Below are positions 54,418-62,627 of a stretch of 64,000 nt of DNA, in pieces (the first letter of the stretch is position 1; each line of letters opens with the position of its first letter). Origin of the DNA: JBGSMX01 sp963790405 (GTDB taxonomy: Bacteria; Actinomycetota; Coriobacteriia; Anaerosomatales; JAGXFU01). The translations under genes were made by a program, and so were the position numbers. The notes beneath the pieces are model-generated. The model was not told where the DNA came from and searched no databases. It saw only the letters and a list, made by a program, of their open reading frames with translations. Location: contig CAWBOJ010000002.1 in assembly GCA_963790405.1 (NCBI GenBank), positions 248,001-312,000 on the forward strand, in the 5' to 3' direction.

Positions 54418-55631
54418 AGCGACTCGAGGACTACCGCGGAATCGTACCCGACAGTATCCTGGGCGATCTGCATCACCGGGCGGCGAAACTCTACGACCGT
54501 CACGTCGTCCATGTGAACTCGACCGCGCAAGGCGGCGGAGTGGCCGAGATGCTCTACACGCTCATCCCGCTGCACAACGACGCCGGAATCGACTGCGGCT
54601 GGCGCGTTCTCGTGGGCAGCAACGACTTCTTCAACGTCACGAAGGCGTTCCACAACGGGGTGCAGGGCGAAGACATCGAGCTCACCGATCAGAAGAAGCG
54701 TGTGTATATACAGACGAACGAGGCGTTCTCGCAGTACAACCACATCGCCAAGCACGATTGCGTCGTCATCCACGACCCGCAGCCGTTGCCCATCATCCGG
54801 TTCTACAAGAAGAGGCAGCCCTGGGTATGGCGCTGCCACATCGACCTGTCCAACCCCGATCCGGAGCTGTGGGAGTTCTTGCAGGGCTACATCCTGCGCT
54901 ACGACCTGATGATCGTGAGCCACGAGGACTATCGAAACCCCGACATTCCCGTCGAGCAGCGCATTATCAATCCGGCGATCGACCCACTCAACCAGAAGAA
55001 CATCGAGCTGTCCGAGGACATCAAGCTCAAGTACTTGGAGCGACGCGATATTCCCATGGACAAGCCACTCGTGACCCAGGTCTCGCGCTTCGACAAGTGG
55101 AAGGATCCCGAGGGTGTCGTCGACGTGTTTCGCAAGGTGCATGAAGATGTCGACTGTCGGCTCGTTCTCGCCGGCAACATGGCGACCGACGATCCTGAGG
55201 GTTTCGAGATGTACGAGCGAGTTCGCGACAAGGCCGCCGATCTGATCGAATCGGGCGACGTCATCTTGCTCATCGGCGCAAGCGACATCGAGATCAACGC
55301 ACTGCAGTGCATGTCGAGCGTCGTGCTACAGAAGTCCACCCGCGAGGGGTTCGGGCTCACCGTCTCCGAGGCCATGTGGAAGGGCACGCCGGTGGTGGCC
55401 TCGGCAGTCGGAGGCATCCCGCTGCAGGTCATAGACGGCGAGACGGGCTTCCTGGTCGATCCCTACGACTTCGACCAGTGCGCCGATCGCATCGCGACGT
55501 TGCTTACAGATCCGGCCACCGCCAAGAAGTTCACGAAAAACGGGCGCGAGCACGTGCGCGAGAACTTCCTCATCACGAGACTGCTCGGCCACTACCTGGA
55601 CCTTTACGCAGAGCTTCTCGGCACCCGGTAG
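54414..55631 (+). CDS. treT: Trehalose synthase TreT (GT4)
   Basis: The 405-residue glycosyltransferase has HVNSTAQGGGVAEML near residues 33-47, VIHDPQPLP, CHIDLSNPDPELWEF and the GT4 donor motif QKSTREGFGLTVSEAMWKG. This is the TreT pattern of archaea and deep-branching bacteria. TreT joins NDP-glucose and glucose to trehalose in one reversible step. It is translationally coupled to the otsA-otsB fusion, so one operon holds both an irreversible and a reversible trehalose route. Length is normal. Confidence 0.93.
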   Translation: MKRLEDYRGIVPDSILGDLHHRAAKLYDRHVVHVNSTAQGGGVAEMLYTLIPLHNDAGIDCGWRVLVGSNDFFNVTKAFHNGVQGEDIELTDQKKRVYIQTNEAFSQYNHIAKHDCVVIHDPQPLPIIRFYKKRQPWVWRCHIDLSNPDPELWEFLQGYILRYDLMIVSHEDYRNPDIPVEQRIINPAIDPLNQKNIELSEDIKLKYLERRDIPMDKPLVTQVSRFDKWKDPEGVVDVFRKVHEDVDCRLVLAGNMATDDPEGFEMYERVRDKAADLIESGDVILLIGASDIEINALQCMSSVVLQKSTREGFGLTVSEAMWKGTPVVASAVGGIPLQVIDGETGFLVDPYDFDQCADRIATLLTDPATAKKFTKNGREHVRENFLITRLLGHYLDLYAELLGTR

Positions 55632-55660
55632 TGCTACGATTCTGAGCCGAGGAGGCAACG

Positions 55661-56723
55661 ATGTCCGACGCTCTTAGCAAGATGTTCCCAGCGCTGGGTT
55701 CGACAACCGGCCAGTTTGCCGAAGCTGCGGTGTTCTTCGTCGCGCTCGTGATTGCCGGCTTCGTGCTCGATACGATCCTCTATCGCGTCGTGCGCGCGAG
55801 GTCCGAGAAGCGCCACTGGCGTCCCGGGATGGAGTTGGCACGAGGACTGCACGGACTTCCGACCGCAATCGCGGCCATTGTCGGAGCAAGTGTGGGCCTC
55901 AACCGGCTCGACCTGCAGCCGAACACCGTCACGCTCGTGCGGACGCTGGTGGAGGTCGCCTCCATCGTCGCGCTGACGATCTTCGCCGCCCGCATCGCGG
56001 GCCGCGTCATCCGCGCCTACACCGAACGCGACGATGCCAAGTTGCCCTCCAGCACGATCTTCGTGAATCTGACGCGCGCGTTCGTGTGGGTCATCGGATC
56101 GCTCTCGGTACTCGCTGCGCTGGGAGTCTCGATCACCCCGCTGCTCACCGCGCTCGGCGTCGGAGGTCTGGCCATAGGCCTGGCTCTCCAATCGACGCTC
56201 GAGAACGTGTTCTCTGGCATCCAAGTGCTCATGAGCCGGCAGATCGAGCCGGGAGATTTCATCCAGCTCGAGAGCGGGGAGCAGGGTTGGGTCAACGACG
56301 TCACATGGCGCAACACCACGATCAAGCTGTTCACCAACGATCTCATCATCGTACCGAACTCGACGATCGCGAAATCGCGCATCGTGAACTTCACGACCAT
56401 GGACGAGCAGCACGTCGTCTGGCTCAACGTCGGAGTCGCCTACGACAGCGATCTCGAGCACGTAGAGGAAGTCACGCTCGACGTAGCCCGGACGATGCAG
56501 CGCGAGTTCGAAAGCGCCGTCACGGACTACGAGCCTCTGTTCCGCTTCACCGAATTCGGCGACGACGGAATCGGCGTGACCGTGTCGATCCGAGCCGAGA
56601 GCGTCGCGGACCGCTGGGTGCTGCGCCACGAGTTCATCAAGCGAGCTACACGCCCGCTACGCCGCCGAGGAAATCACGATCCCGTTCCCGCAGCGCACGG
56701 TGCACATAGAGGCCACGTCTTAA
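55661..56723 (+). CDS. MscS-type mechanosensitive channel (one frameshift near C-terminus)
   Basis: ATG 55661 follows GAGGAGGC. Three to four membrane helices lead to the pore-lining helix with LLTALGVGGLAIGLALQSTLEN, then the beta domain (DFIQLESGEQGWVNDVTWRNT, VPNSTIAKSRIVNF) and the alpha/beta C-terminal domain. It opens under membrane tension to release solutes during osmotic downshift, and it follows the osmolyte genes. Coding sense shifts at ~56645. Dropping one base gives HARYAAEEITIPFPQRTVHIEATS and a stop at 56721-56723, the usual family ending, and 353 residues. The unshifted frame runs on to 56878. Confidence 0.92.
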
Positions 56724-57870
56724 GCACCGACTCGTCCCACTCAGCCGCAGGGTCTGAGTCGATCGTGATCCCGCACCCGGTCCCCCACAGACTCGTCCGG
56801 TCGCGATATTCGAGGGTGCGGATCAACACTGATGAGTCGAGACGACCGGGCATCGCAACGACCAGCGCCCCGGTGTAGGCGCCGCGCCCCGAGAACTCGA
56901 GCTCGGCGATGTGCCGCATCGCAGCTAGCTTCGGCGCACCCGTCACCGAGCCACACGGGAACGTCGCGGCGAGCACGTCGGCGATGGATGCCTCCGGTCG
57001 CAGCACGCCACTCACCGTCGACACCATCTGGTGACAGTAAGGCGTCGTGATTACCTCAAGCAGAGGATCGGCGAGGATTGTGCCGGGGACGGATACTCGG
57101 CCCAAGTCATTGCGTTCGAGATCGACGATCATGGTGTGCTCGGCGCGCTCCTTCTCCGACTCGACGAGTCGGCGAGCGTTGCGCCGGTCGCAGGCACCTT
57201 GTCCGCGCGGCGCCGTGCCCTTGACGGGCTGAATGCGCGCATGACGCGAACCGTACGCGTCGGTTTCTATGCTCAGGAAACGCTCGGGTGAGACCGAAGC
57301 CACTGCGGTGAGTGGACCGGCGAACAATGCCTGCATCGAAGCGGGGGCACGTTCGATGAGTTCAGCGAAAACGACACCCGGCGAACCGCTCGGCGCGCCT
57401 CTCACGCGGTATGTCAGATTCAGAACGTAGACATCCCCACGCGCAATCGAGTTCTGGGCGCTGAGCACCTGCCGTGCGAAGATGTCGGCATCCATCTCGG
57501 CCACCATCGGCTGCATGAGCGGACCCGGCAACCGTCGCGCCGGACACGCGTCCAGCTTCGGCTCCCCGTAGGCACGCCAGATGCCTGCTTCACGCATCAT
57601 CGCCGAGGAATAGACGTGAACGGTCGCAAGACCTTCGTAGGGAATCAACGCTGCGGCCAGACAGAACTCCTGACTCGCGAACACCGCTTCTAGGTGGTCT
57701 GCCGCACGGTCGACAGTGAGATTCTCGTGTATCCCGCTAGGATCCGATGCGACGATGCACGTCCCGCCGAACCAGCCCGTCGAATCGGAAGCGATGGCGG
57801 CAAACGGTCGGCGGTCTGCGGATATACCACACGTTGCAGCTATCGGATCGAGAATCTGCCCCTGGCTCAC
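56674..57870 (-). CDS. pabB: Aminodeoxychorismate synthase component I
   Basis: GTG 57870 overlaps the stop of pabC (GTGA). The 398-residue protein is a chorismate-binding enzyme with PVKGT, whose Lys distinguishes PabB from anthranilate synthase (which has PIAGT). It also has LERNDLGRV, FPCGSVTGAPK and the C-terminal DSDPAAEWDE. With a glutamine amidotransferase it converts chorismate to 4-amino-4-deoxychorismate for folate. It is somewhat short at the N-terminus, which lacks the full regulatory lobe. No pabA lies in the window. Its last ~50 bases overlap the mscS gene on the other strand. Confidence 0.9.
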   Translation of the reverse strand: MSQGQILDPIAATCGISADRRPFAAIASDSTGWFGGTCIVASDPSGIHENLTVDRAADHLEAVFASQEFCLAAALIPYEGLATVHVYSSAMMREAGIWRAYGEPKLDACPARRLPGPLMQPMVAEMDADIFARQVLSAQNSIARGDVYVLNLTYRVRGAPSGSPGVVFAELIERAPASMQALFAGPLTAVASVSPERFLSIETDAYGSRHARIQPVKGTAPRGQGACDRRNARRLVESEKERAEHTMIVDLERNDLGRVSVPGTILADPLLEVITTPYCHQMVSTVSGVLRPEASIADVLAATFPCGSVTGAPKLAAMRHIAELEFSGRGAYTGALVVAMPGRLDSSVLIRTLEYRDRTSLWGTGCGITIDSDPAAEWDESVLKTWPLCAPCAAGTGS

Positions 57871-58556
57871 GTTTCGCCGGCGAAGATCCGGGCGAATTCG
57901 TGAGCGATCGTGGCGCAGAGAGCGCCTCCGCATCCGCGTACGGGCACGGCTCCGGCAACGGCCGTCGTCAGAAACAGCTCGTCGGCTTGCACGACGTCTG
58001 TGGCCACCAGCCCACACTCGTGAGCAATGATGCCGCGCCTCTCGGCGATCTCGAACACTACGCAACGTGACACACCGGCTAGCGCCGGAGGTGAGGGCGG
58101 TGTGTGCAGCTGGCCGTCGACCACGAGCCAAACCGTCGCCTGCGAGCCATCGATGACCATCCCGTGACTGTCTACGAGGATGGCGACATCCGCACCTTCC
58201 GCCTGCGCCTGGCGCAAAGCGACGTCCCAAAACGAGCGGTCCGCAGGCTTGGCCGCACCAGGCGGCAGCTGAGGGACATCCGTTTCGACCAGCGCGATGG
58301 TCGGACCGCCGGGCACCTGGATCGTCGAGGGACGGTCGGTGACTTCTGAGCTCGCAGCGCCATCGGTGGCGACCAGCAACGTCATCCGCCCGTACGGCTC
58401 CGACCACGCGGCCGCAGCGCGCATCGCCTCGCCGCGTGCAGCCTGAAGCGTGGTGGCATCGCACCCCCCGGCCTCGAGGCGCGCGAGGTGCAAGTCGAGC
58501 AGCGGGATACGCCCGTTCTGCACGCGAATGGTCTCGCGAAGCGCTTGGCTGAGCAT
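57867..58556 (-). CDS. pabC: Aminotransferase class IV, aminodeoxychorismate lyase
   Basis: The start ATG 58556 lies 16 bases after the stop of purH; a longer start would run into purH. The 229-residue fold-type IV PLP protein has the Arg-His-rich N-terminal LLDLHLARLEAGG. The Lys of KPADRSFWDV is exactly 20 residues before the GAD strand, as in E. coli PabC, and VIDGSQATVWLV and a TPP loop follow. It releases pyruvate from aminodeoxychorismate to form p-aminobenzoate. Order pabC-pabB with overlapping codons supports the assignment over branched-chain transaminase. Confidence 0.85.
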   Translation of the reverse strand: MLSQALRETIRVQNGRIPLLDLHLARLEAGGCDATTLQAARGEAMRAAAAWSEPYGRMTLLVATDGAASSEVTDRPSTIQVPGGPTIALVETDVPQLPPGAAKPADRSFWDVALRQAQAEGADVAILVDSHGMVIDGSQATVWLVVDGQLHTPPSPPALAGVSRCVVFEIAERRGIIAHECGLVATDVVQADELFLTTAVAGAVPVRGCGGALCATIAHEFARIFAGET

Positions 58557-58572
58557 CTGGGTCGGCCCCGGC

Positions 58573-60135
58573 CTAGTGGCGGAAATGCCGGTGCCCGGTG
58601 AAGACCATCGCGACGCCAAGCTCGTCGGCTTTGTCGATGACCTCCTGGTCGCGTACCGAGCCGCCCGGCTGAATAACAGCGGTCACACCCGCGGCAGCAC
58701 ACACCTCGAGCGAGTCCGGGAACGGCATGAACGCATCGGAGGCGGCCACGGCCCCGACGGCCTTCTCGCCTGCCTTCTCGACCGCGATCTTCGCCGAGTC
58801 CACGCGGCTCATCTGCCCCGCGCCAACACCCACGCTCGCGAAGTCCTTGCACAGCAGGATGCAGTTGGACTTCACCGTGCGCGCCGCGCGCCATGAGAAG
58901 ACGAGCTGCTCCATCTCGGCTTCGGTGGGCTGGCGCTTCGTAGGCACCGTGAAGGTCGCGGGATCCTCGGCGACCGTATCCGATCTCTGCACGAGCATTC
59001 CGCCCTCGACCGCACGCGACTCGTAGTGCCCGCCGACAGGGTTCATGCCACCGGTCTTGAGCACGCGCAGGTTCTCTTTGGCGGTCAGAAGCTCGAGCGC
59101 ATCCGTGTCATAGTCGGGCGCTATCATCACCTCAACGAACTGACCGTTGTCGTATATCGCCTGGATCACATCGGCCGTCACAGTCGTGTTGAACGCCAGC
59201 ACGCCACCAAACGCCGAGATGGGGTCGGAGGCATGTGCACGCTGGTAGGCGGTGACGACATCATCGGCAATGGCAGTGCCGGCGGGATTGGTGTGCTTCA
59301 CGATCACGCACGCGGGACCCTCGGTGAACTCGCGCACGGCACTCCACGCGGAGTCGGTGTCGAGGATGTTGTTGTAGCTCAGCGCCTTGCCCTGCAGCTG
59401 CTCGGCACGAGCAAGGGTGTTGTCCTTGGCATCCATAAACCGGTAGAACGCAGCGGCCTGATGTGGATTCTCGCCGTAGCGTAGGTCCTGCGCCTTCTCA
59501 AGCCGGAAGCGCACCTCCGGCGGGAAGGGCGTCTCGCGATAGCCGGACAGGTACATCCAGATCGCGCTGTCGTATGCCGAGGTAAGGCGGAAGACCTCGG
59601 TCGCGTAGGCCTTGCGAGTCTCGCGGGTAGTGCCGCCATCATTGGCGCGCAGCTCGTCGAGCACCGAGTCGTAGCACTCCGGATCGGTGATCACGGCGAC
59701 CGAGTCGAAGTTCTTGGCAGCGGAACGAAGCATGCTCGGCCCACCGATGTCGATGTTCTCGATGGCCTCTTCGAGTGTCACGCCTTCGCGCGCAATGGTC
59801 TGCTCGAAGGCGTAGAGATTCACGACCACCATGTCGATCATGCCGATGCCGTGCTCGGCAGCTTGGGCCATATGCGACTCATCATCGCGTCGAGCGAGCA
59901 GACCGCCGTGCACCTTCGGATGCAGCGTCTTGACGCGGCCGTCCATCATTTCGGGAAAACCCGTCAGGTCATCGATCGGTCGTACGGCGATTCCCGCCTC
60001 TGCAAGGACTTTGGCCGTGCCTCCCGTGGAGACGATCTCGACACCGAACTCCCCGGCAAGCGATCTGACGAAATCGACGATGCCCGTCTTGTCCGTGACC
60101 GAAACGAGCGCGCGCTTGACCTTGACCTGGTCCAT
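58573..60135 (-). CDS. purH: Bifunctional AICAR transformylase/IMP cyclohydrolase
   Basis: ATG 60135 follows GAGGAGAGG. The 520-residue protein has the N-terminal cyclohydrolase domain (VSVTDKTGIVDF, STGGTAKVL, DGRVKTLHPKVHGG). The C-terminal transformylase domain has the catalytic KHTNPAG, SFGGV-type loop ISAFGGVLAF and the terminal FTGHRHFRH. It performs the last two steps of IMP synthesis. Length and motifs are normal. Confidence 0.96.
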   Translation of the reverse strand: MDQVKVKRALVSVTDKTGIVDFVRSLAGEFGVEIVSTGGTAKVLAEAGIAVRPIDDLTGFPEMMDGRVKTLHPKVHGGLLARRDDESHMAQAAEHGIGMIDMVVVNLYAFEQTIAREGVTLEEAIENIDIGGPSMLRSAAKNFDSVAVITDPECYDSVLDELRANDGGTTRETRKAYATEVFRLTSAYDSAIWMYLSGYRETPFPPEVRFRLEKAQDLRYGENPHQAAAFYRFMDAKDNTLARAEQLQGKALSYNNILDTDSAWSAVREFTEGPACVIVKHTNPAGTAIADDVVTAYQRAHASDPISAFGGVLAFNTTVTADVIQAIYDNGQFVEVMIAPDYDTDALELLTAKENLRVLKTGGMNPVGGHYESRAVEGGMLVQRSDTVAEDPATFTVPTKRQPTEAEMEQLVFSWRAARTVKSNCILLCKDFASVGVGAGQMSRVDSAKIAVEKAGEKAVGAVAASDAFMPFPDSLEVCAAAGVTAVIQPGGSVRDQEVIDKADELGVAMVFTGHRHFRH

Positions 60136-60286
60136 GGGCCCCTCTCCTCGACGTGCCGAACCGAACGGCGCTAGGCGTGCGCCCGGTGCTGACGATGTGC
60201 AACCCGATTGTAACGGCTTGCGCGGCAGAGCACAGGGGCGATTCGCGACGGCGCCACAAGATTCGGCACGTCTCGGAGGGGACGGC

Positions 60287-60715
60287 TCACATGAAGCAGT
60301 AGCCTTCGGCCAGGGCGACGAACTCCGAAGAAGCCGCAACCGAGCGGCGTACGAGCCGCGACTGCGTGTCCGGCAGAATCGGGTCCAGTGGCATCATGTT
60401 GCGCAGAATGCGGGCGCGTTCGAAGATGCTGTCGACCATCGGCTCGCTGAACATCTCGCGCACGACCCGCTGAACGATCTCGAGATCGTAGTCGCATGCG
60501 GGTTCAAGATCCTCGCGCAGCAATACAGCGTGTAGTCCGACGACGAATGCCTGGCGAAGCTGGTCGTCGGTTTCTCTCCAGTCGTTGCACAAGTACGCTG
60601 CACGCGCTGCGATAACTCGCTCCCATGCCTTCTTGATGCGATCCAGTGACCGGTCTCGTCCACCGTAGTCGACTGACCGCACGAAGCCATCGTTAAGCCA
60701 GGGTTCCCAATCCAT
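60287..60715 (-). CDS. Hypothetical protein between purN and purH
   Basis: ATG 60715 follows AAAGGGGGCG. The 142-residue product is mostly alpha-helical and acidic, with no signal peptide, membrane helix or Cys motif. It has the helix pair WERVIAARAAYLCNDW and LEIVQRVVREMFSEP. I do not recognise it. Its place inside a purine gene run may be chance or may indicate cotranscription with purH. Confidence 0.65.
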   Translation of the reverse strand: MDWEPWLNDGFVRSVDYGGRDRSLDRIKKAWERVIAARAAYLCNDWRETDDQLRQAFVVGLHAVLLREDLEPACDYDLEIVQRVVREMFSEPMVDSIFERARILRNMMPLDPILPDTQSRLVRRSVAASSEFVALAEGYCFM

Positions 60716-60830
60716 GACGCGCCCCCTTTGGTGTCTTCGGTTCCGTCCGGGCGAACGGCAAACACCATGGTGACGCGCGGGTCTTACCAGACTCTTACCC
60801 CCAAGAAACCCGCAAAGCGGCAGCGACTAT

Positions 60831-61451
60831 CTACCTGGCTTCGATACGGGCTTTGCGTCCATCCAATCGCACGCGCCCGCTCACCAACAGCTGCAGCGTC
60901 TCGGGGTAGAGACGGTGCTCCACCTCGTGAATCTTGCCTTCGAGGCTCTCGACCGTGTCGTCTTCTTCGATGCGTACGACTTCTTGAGCGATGATCGGCC
61001 CCTCATCGAAGGTCTCGTTCGCGAAATGGACCGTCACGCCGGTAGCCTTGACGCCGTAGTCGAACGCATCGCGAATGCCCGCCGGGCCCGCGAATGACGG
61101 AAGCAGCGCCGGGTGGATGTTCACCACGCGGTTCGGAAACGCGCTGAGTACCTCTTTGCCCAGAAGCCGCATGTAGCCGGCCATCACGACGAGATCGACC
61201 TCATGTTCTTCGAGCGTGGTACGGATCACGTGGTTGTAATCGGCGAACTGGGTGTACGCGGTGCGGTCGATCCAGACAGCGGGGATGTGCGCCTTGCGAG
61301 CGCGCTCGAGGCCATAAGCCGCCTCGTGGTTCGAAATGACGACCGCAACATCGGCGTCCAGGCTGCCGTCCCGGCTGGCGTCGATGATGGCTTGCAGATT
61401 AGTCCCGCTACCAGATATGAGGACGCCGAGGCGAGCTCGCTTCTCAGCCAT
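60831..61451 (-). CDS. purN: Phosphoribosylglycinamide formyltransferase
   Basis: ATG 61451 overlaps the 3' end of purM by eight bases. The 206-residue protein has GSGTNLQAIID (substrate phosphate loop), the catalytic NIHPALLPSF (Asn-Ile-His) and the Asp of FDEGPIIAQ. It transfers the formyl group of 10-formyl-THF to GAR in step three of purine synthesis. Confidence 0.96.
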   Translation of the reverse strand: MAEKRARLGVLISGSGTNLQAIIDASRDGSLDADVAVVISNHEAAYGLERARKAHIPAVWIDRTAYTQFADYNHVIRTTLEEHEVDLVVMAGYMRLLGKEVLSAFPNRVVNIHPALLPSFAGPAGIRDAFDYGVKATGVTVHFANETFDEGPIIAQEVVRIEEDDTVESLEGKIHEVEHRLYPETLQLLVSGRVRLDGRKARIEAR

Positions 61452-62502
61452 ACACGACCACCCCGCTCCCCTCGACGATCTCGCCGATCTCGAACACGAT
61501 CTCGCCACTGGCGCGCAGTGTCGCTGCGGCCGCGGGCGCGACGGTCCGGTCGAGTACGAGAGCGTAGCCGATGCCCATGTTGAACGTCTTGTGCAGTTCC
61601 TCGGCGGGAAGTGATGTCTCCTCGGCAAGGATCTCGAAGATGCGCGGCACCTTCCACGAGCGCGACACGATGTGCGCGTCGCACGTCTCGGGCAACACAC
61701 GATCGAGGTTTTCCGTGATGCCGCCACCCGTGATGTGCGCCATCGCCTTGATGGGCGTTCCGGATGCCAGCAAGTCGAGCACCGAGCGTACGTAGATGCG
61801 AGTTGGCGTCATGAGCACGTCGGCAAGGCTCGCACCGCCCAGATCCACGCGCGGCAAGCCGAGCGAGTCCTCATGGCCGTCAACGATCGCCCGACGCACG
61901 AGCGAGAAACCGTTCGAATGCACCCCGCTCGAAGCGAGACCGAGCACGACGTCGCCAGGGCTCACGTCGCTAGCATCAATCATCTTGGGACGGTCGACCA
62001 CGCCCACACAGAAGCCGGACAAGTCGTAGTCCTCGGGCGCCATGGCGTCAGGATGCTCGGCCATCTCTCCGCCAACGAGCGCACAGCCGGCCTGGCGACA
62101 TCCTTCCGCAATCCCGCCGACGATGGCTTCCACTCGCGCGGTGTCGAGTTTGCCGATCGCGATGTAATCGAGGAAGAACAGCGGCTCGGCGCCATTGACG
62201 AGAATGTCGTTCGCACACATCGCGACCAGGTCGATTCCCACCGTGTCGTGACGGTCGAGCTGCTGGGCGAGCATGAGCTTCGTGCCCACCCCGTCGGTAC
62301 CGCTCACCATGACCGGGTCGTCCATGTCCTTGAACGCGGCTGCCGAGAACATGCCGCCGAACCCGCCGATATCGCCGAGGACTTCCGGCCGATACGTGGA
62401 GCGGACCGCCTCGCGAATGCGACTCACTGCACGCGCACCTTCGGCCGTGTCCACGCCCGCATCGCGGTACGTCATAGGTCGCTTGTCTTGATCGTCAGTC
62501 AA
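61444..62502 (-). CDS. purM: Phosphoribosylformylglycinamidine cyclo-ligase
   Basis: The protein (~352 residues) has GTDGVGTKLMLA, DLVAMCANDILVNGAEPLFFLDY, LVGGEMAEHP and HITGGGITENLDR, all PurM signatures. TTG 62502 is preferred as start because GGGAGG lies six bases upstream. The ATG at 62517 has no ribosome site, and the ATG at 62475 would remove nine residues. It closes the imidazole ring to AIR. It leads the purM-purN-(hypothetical)-purH-pabC-pabB run. Confidence 0.95.
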   Translation of the reverse strand: MTDDQDKRPMTYRDAGVDTAEGARAVSRIREAVRSTYRPEVLGDIGGFGGMFSAAAFKDMDDPVMVSGTDGVGTKLMLAQQLDRHDTVGIDLVAMCANDILVNGAEPLFFLDYIAIGKLDTARVEAIVGGIAEGCRQAGCALVGGEMAEHPDAMAPEDYDLSGFCVGVVDRPKMIDASDVSPGDVVLGLASSGVHSNGFSLVRRAIVDGHEDSLGLPRVDLGGASLADVLMTPTRIYVRSVLDLLASGTPIKAMAHITGGGITENLDRVLPETCDAHIVSRSWKVPRIFEILAEETSLPAEELHKTFNMGIGYALVLDRTVAPAAAATLRASGEIVFEIGEIVEGSGVVVYG

Positions 62503-62520
62503 CGAAGCCTCCCGCATCGC

Positions 62521-62539
62521 GGCGGCCGATACAGCCGCC
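62521..62539. terminator. Short hairpin upstream of purM
   Basis: GGCGGC/GCCGCC with a seven-base loop lies between the CWB2 gene and purM on the minus strand. It has no T run, so it is a weak terminator candidate. Confidence 0.3.
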
Positions 62540-62627
62540 GTCTGACCTGCCCTCAGGGCGCGTACATCACCTTACCACCAGGGTCTGCCACGCACGATAT
62601 CGTGTCGAGTCGCTGCGACGCCATGCG

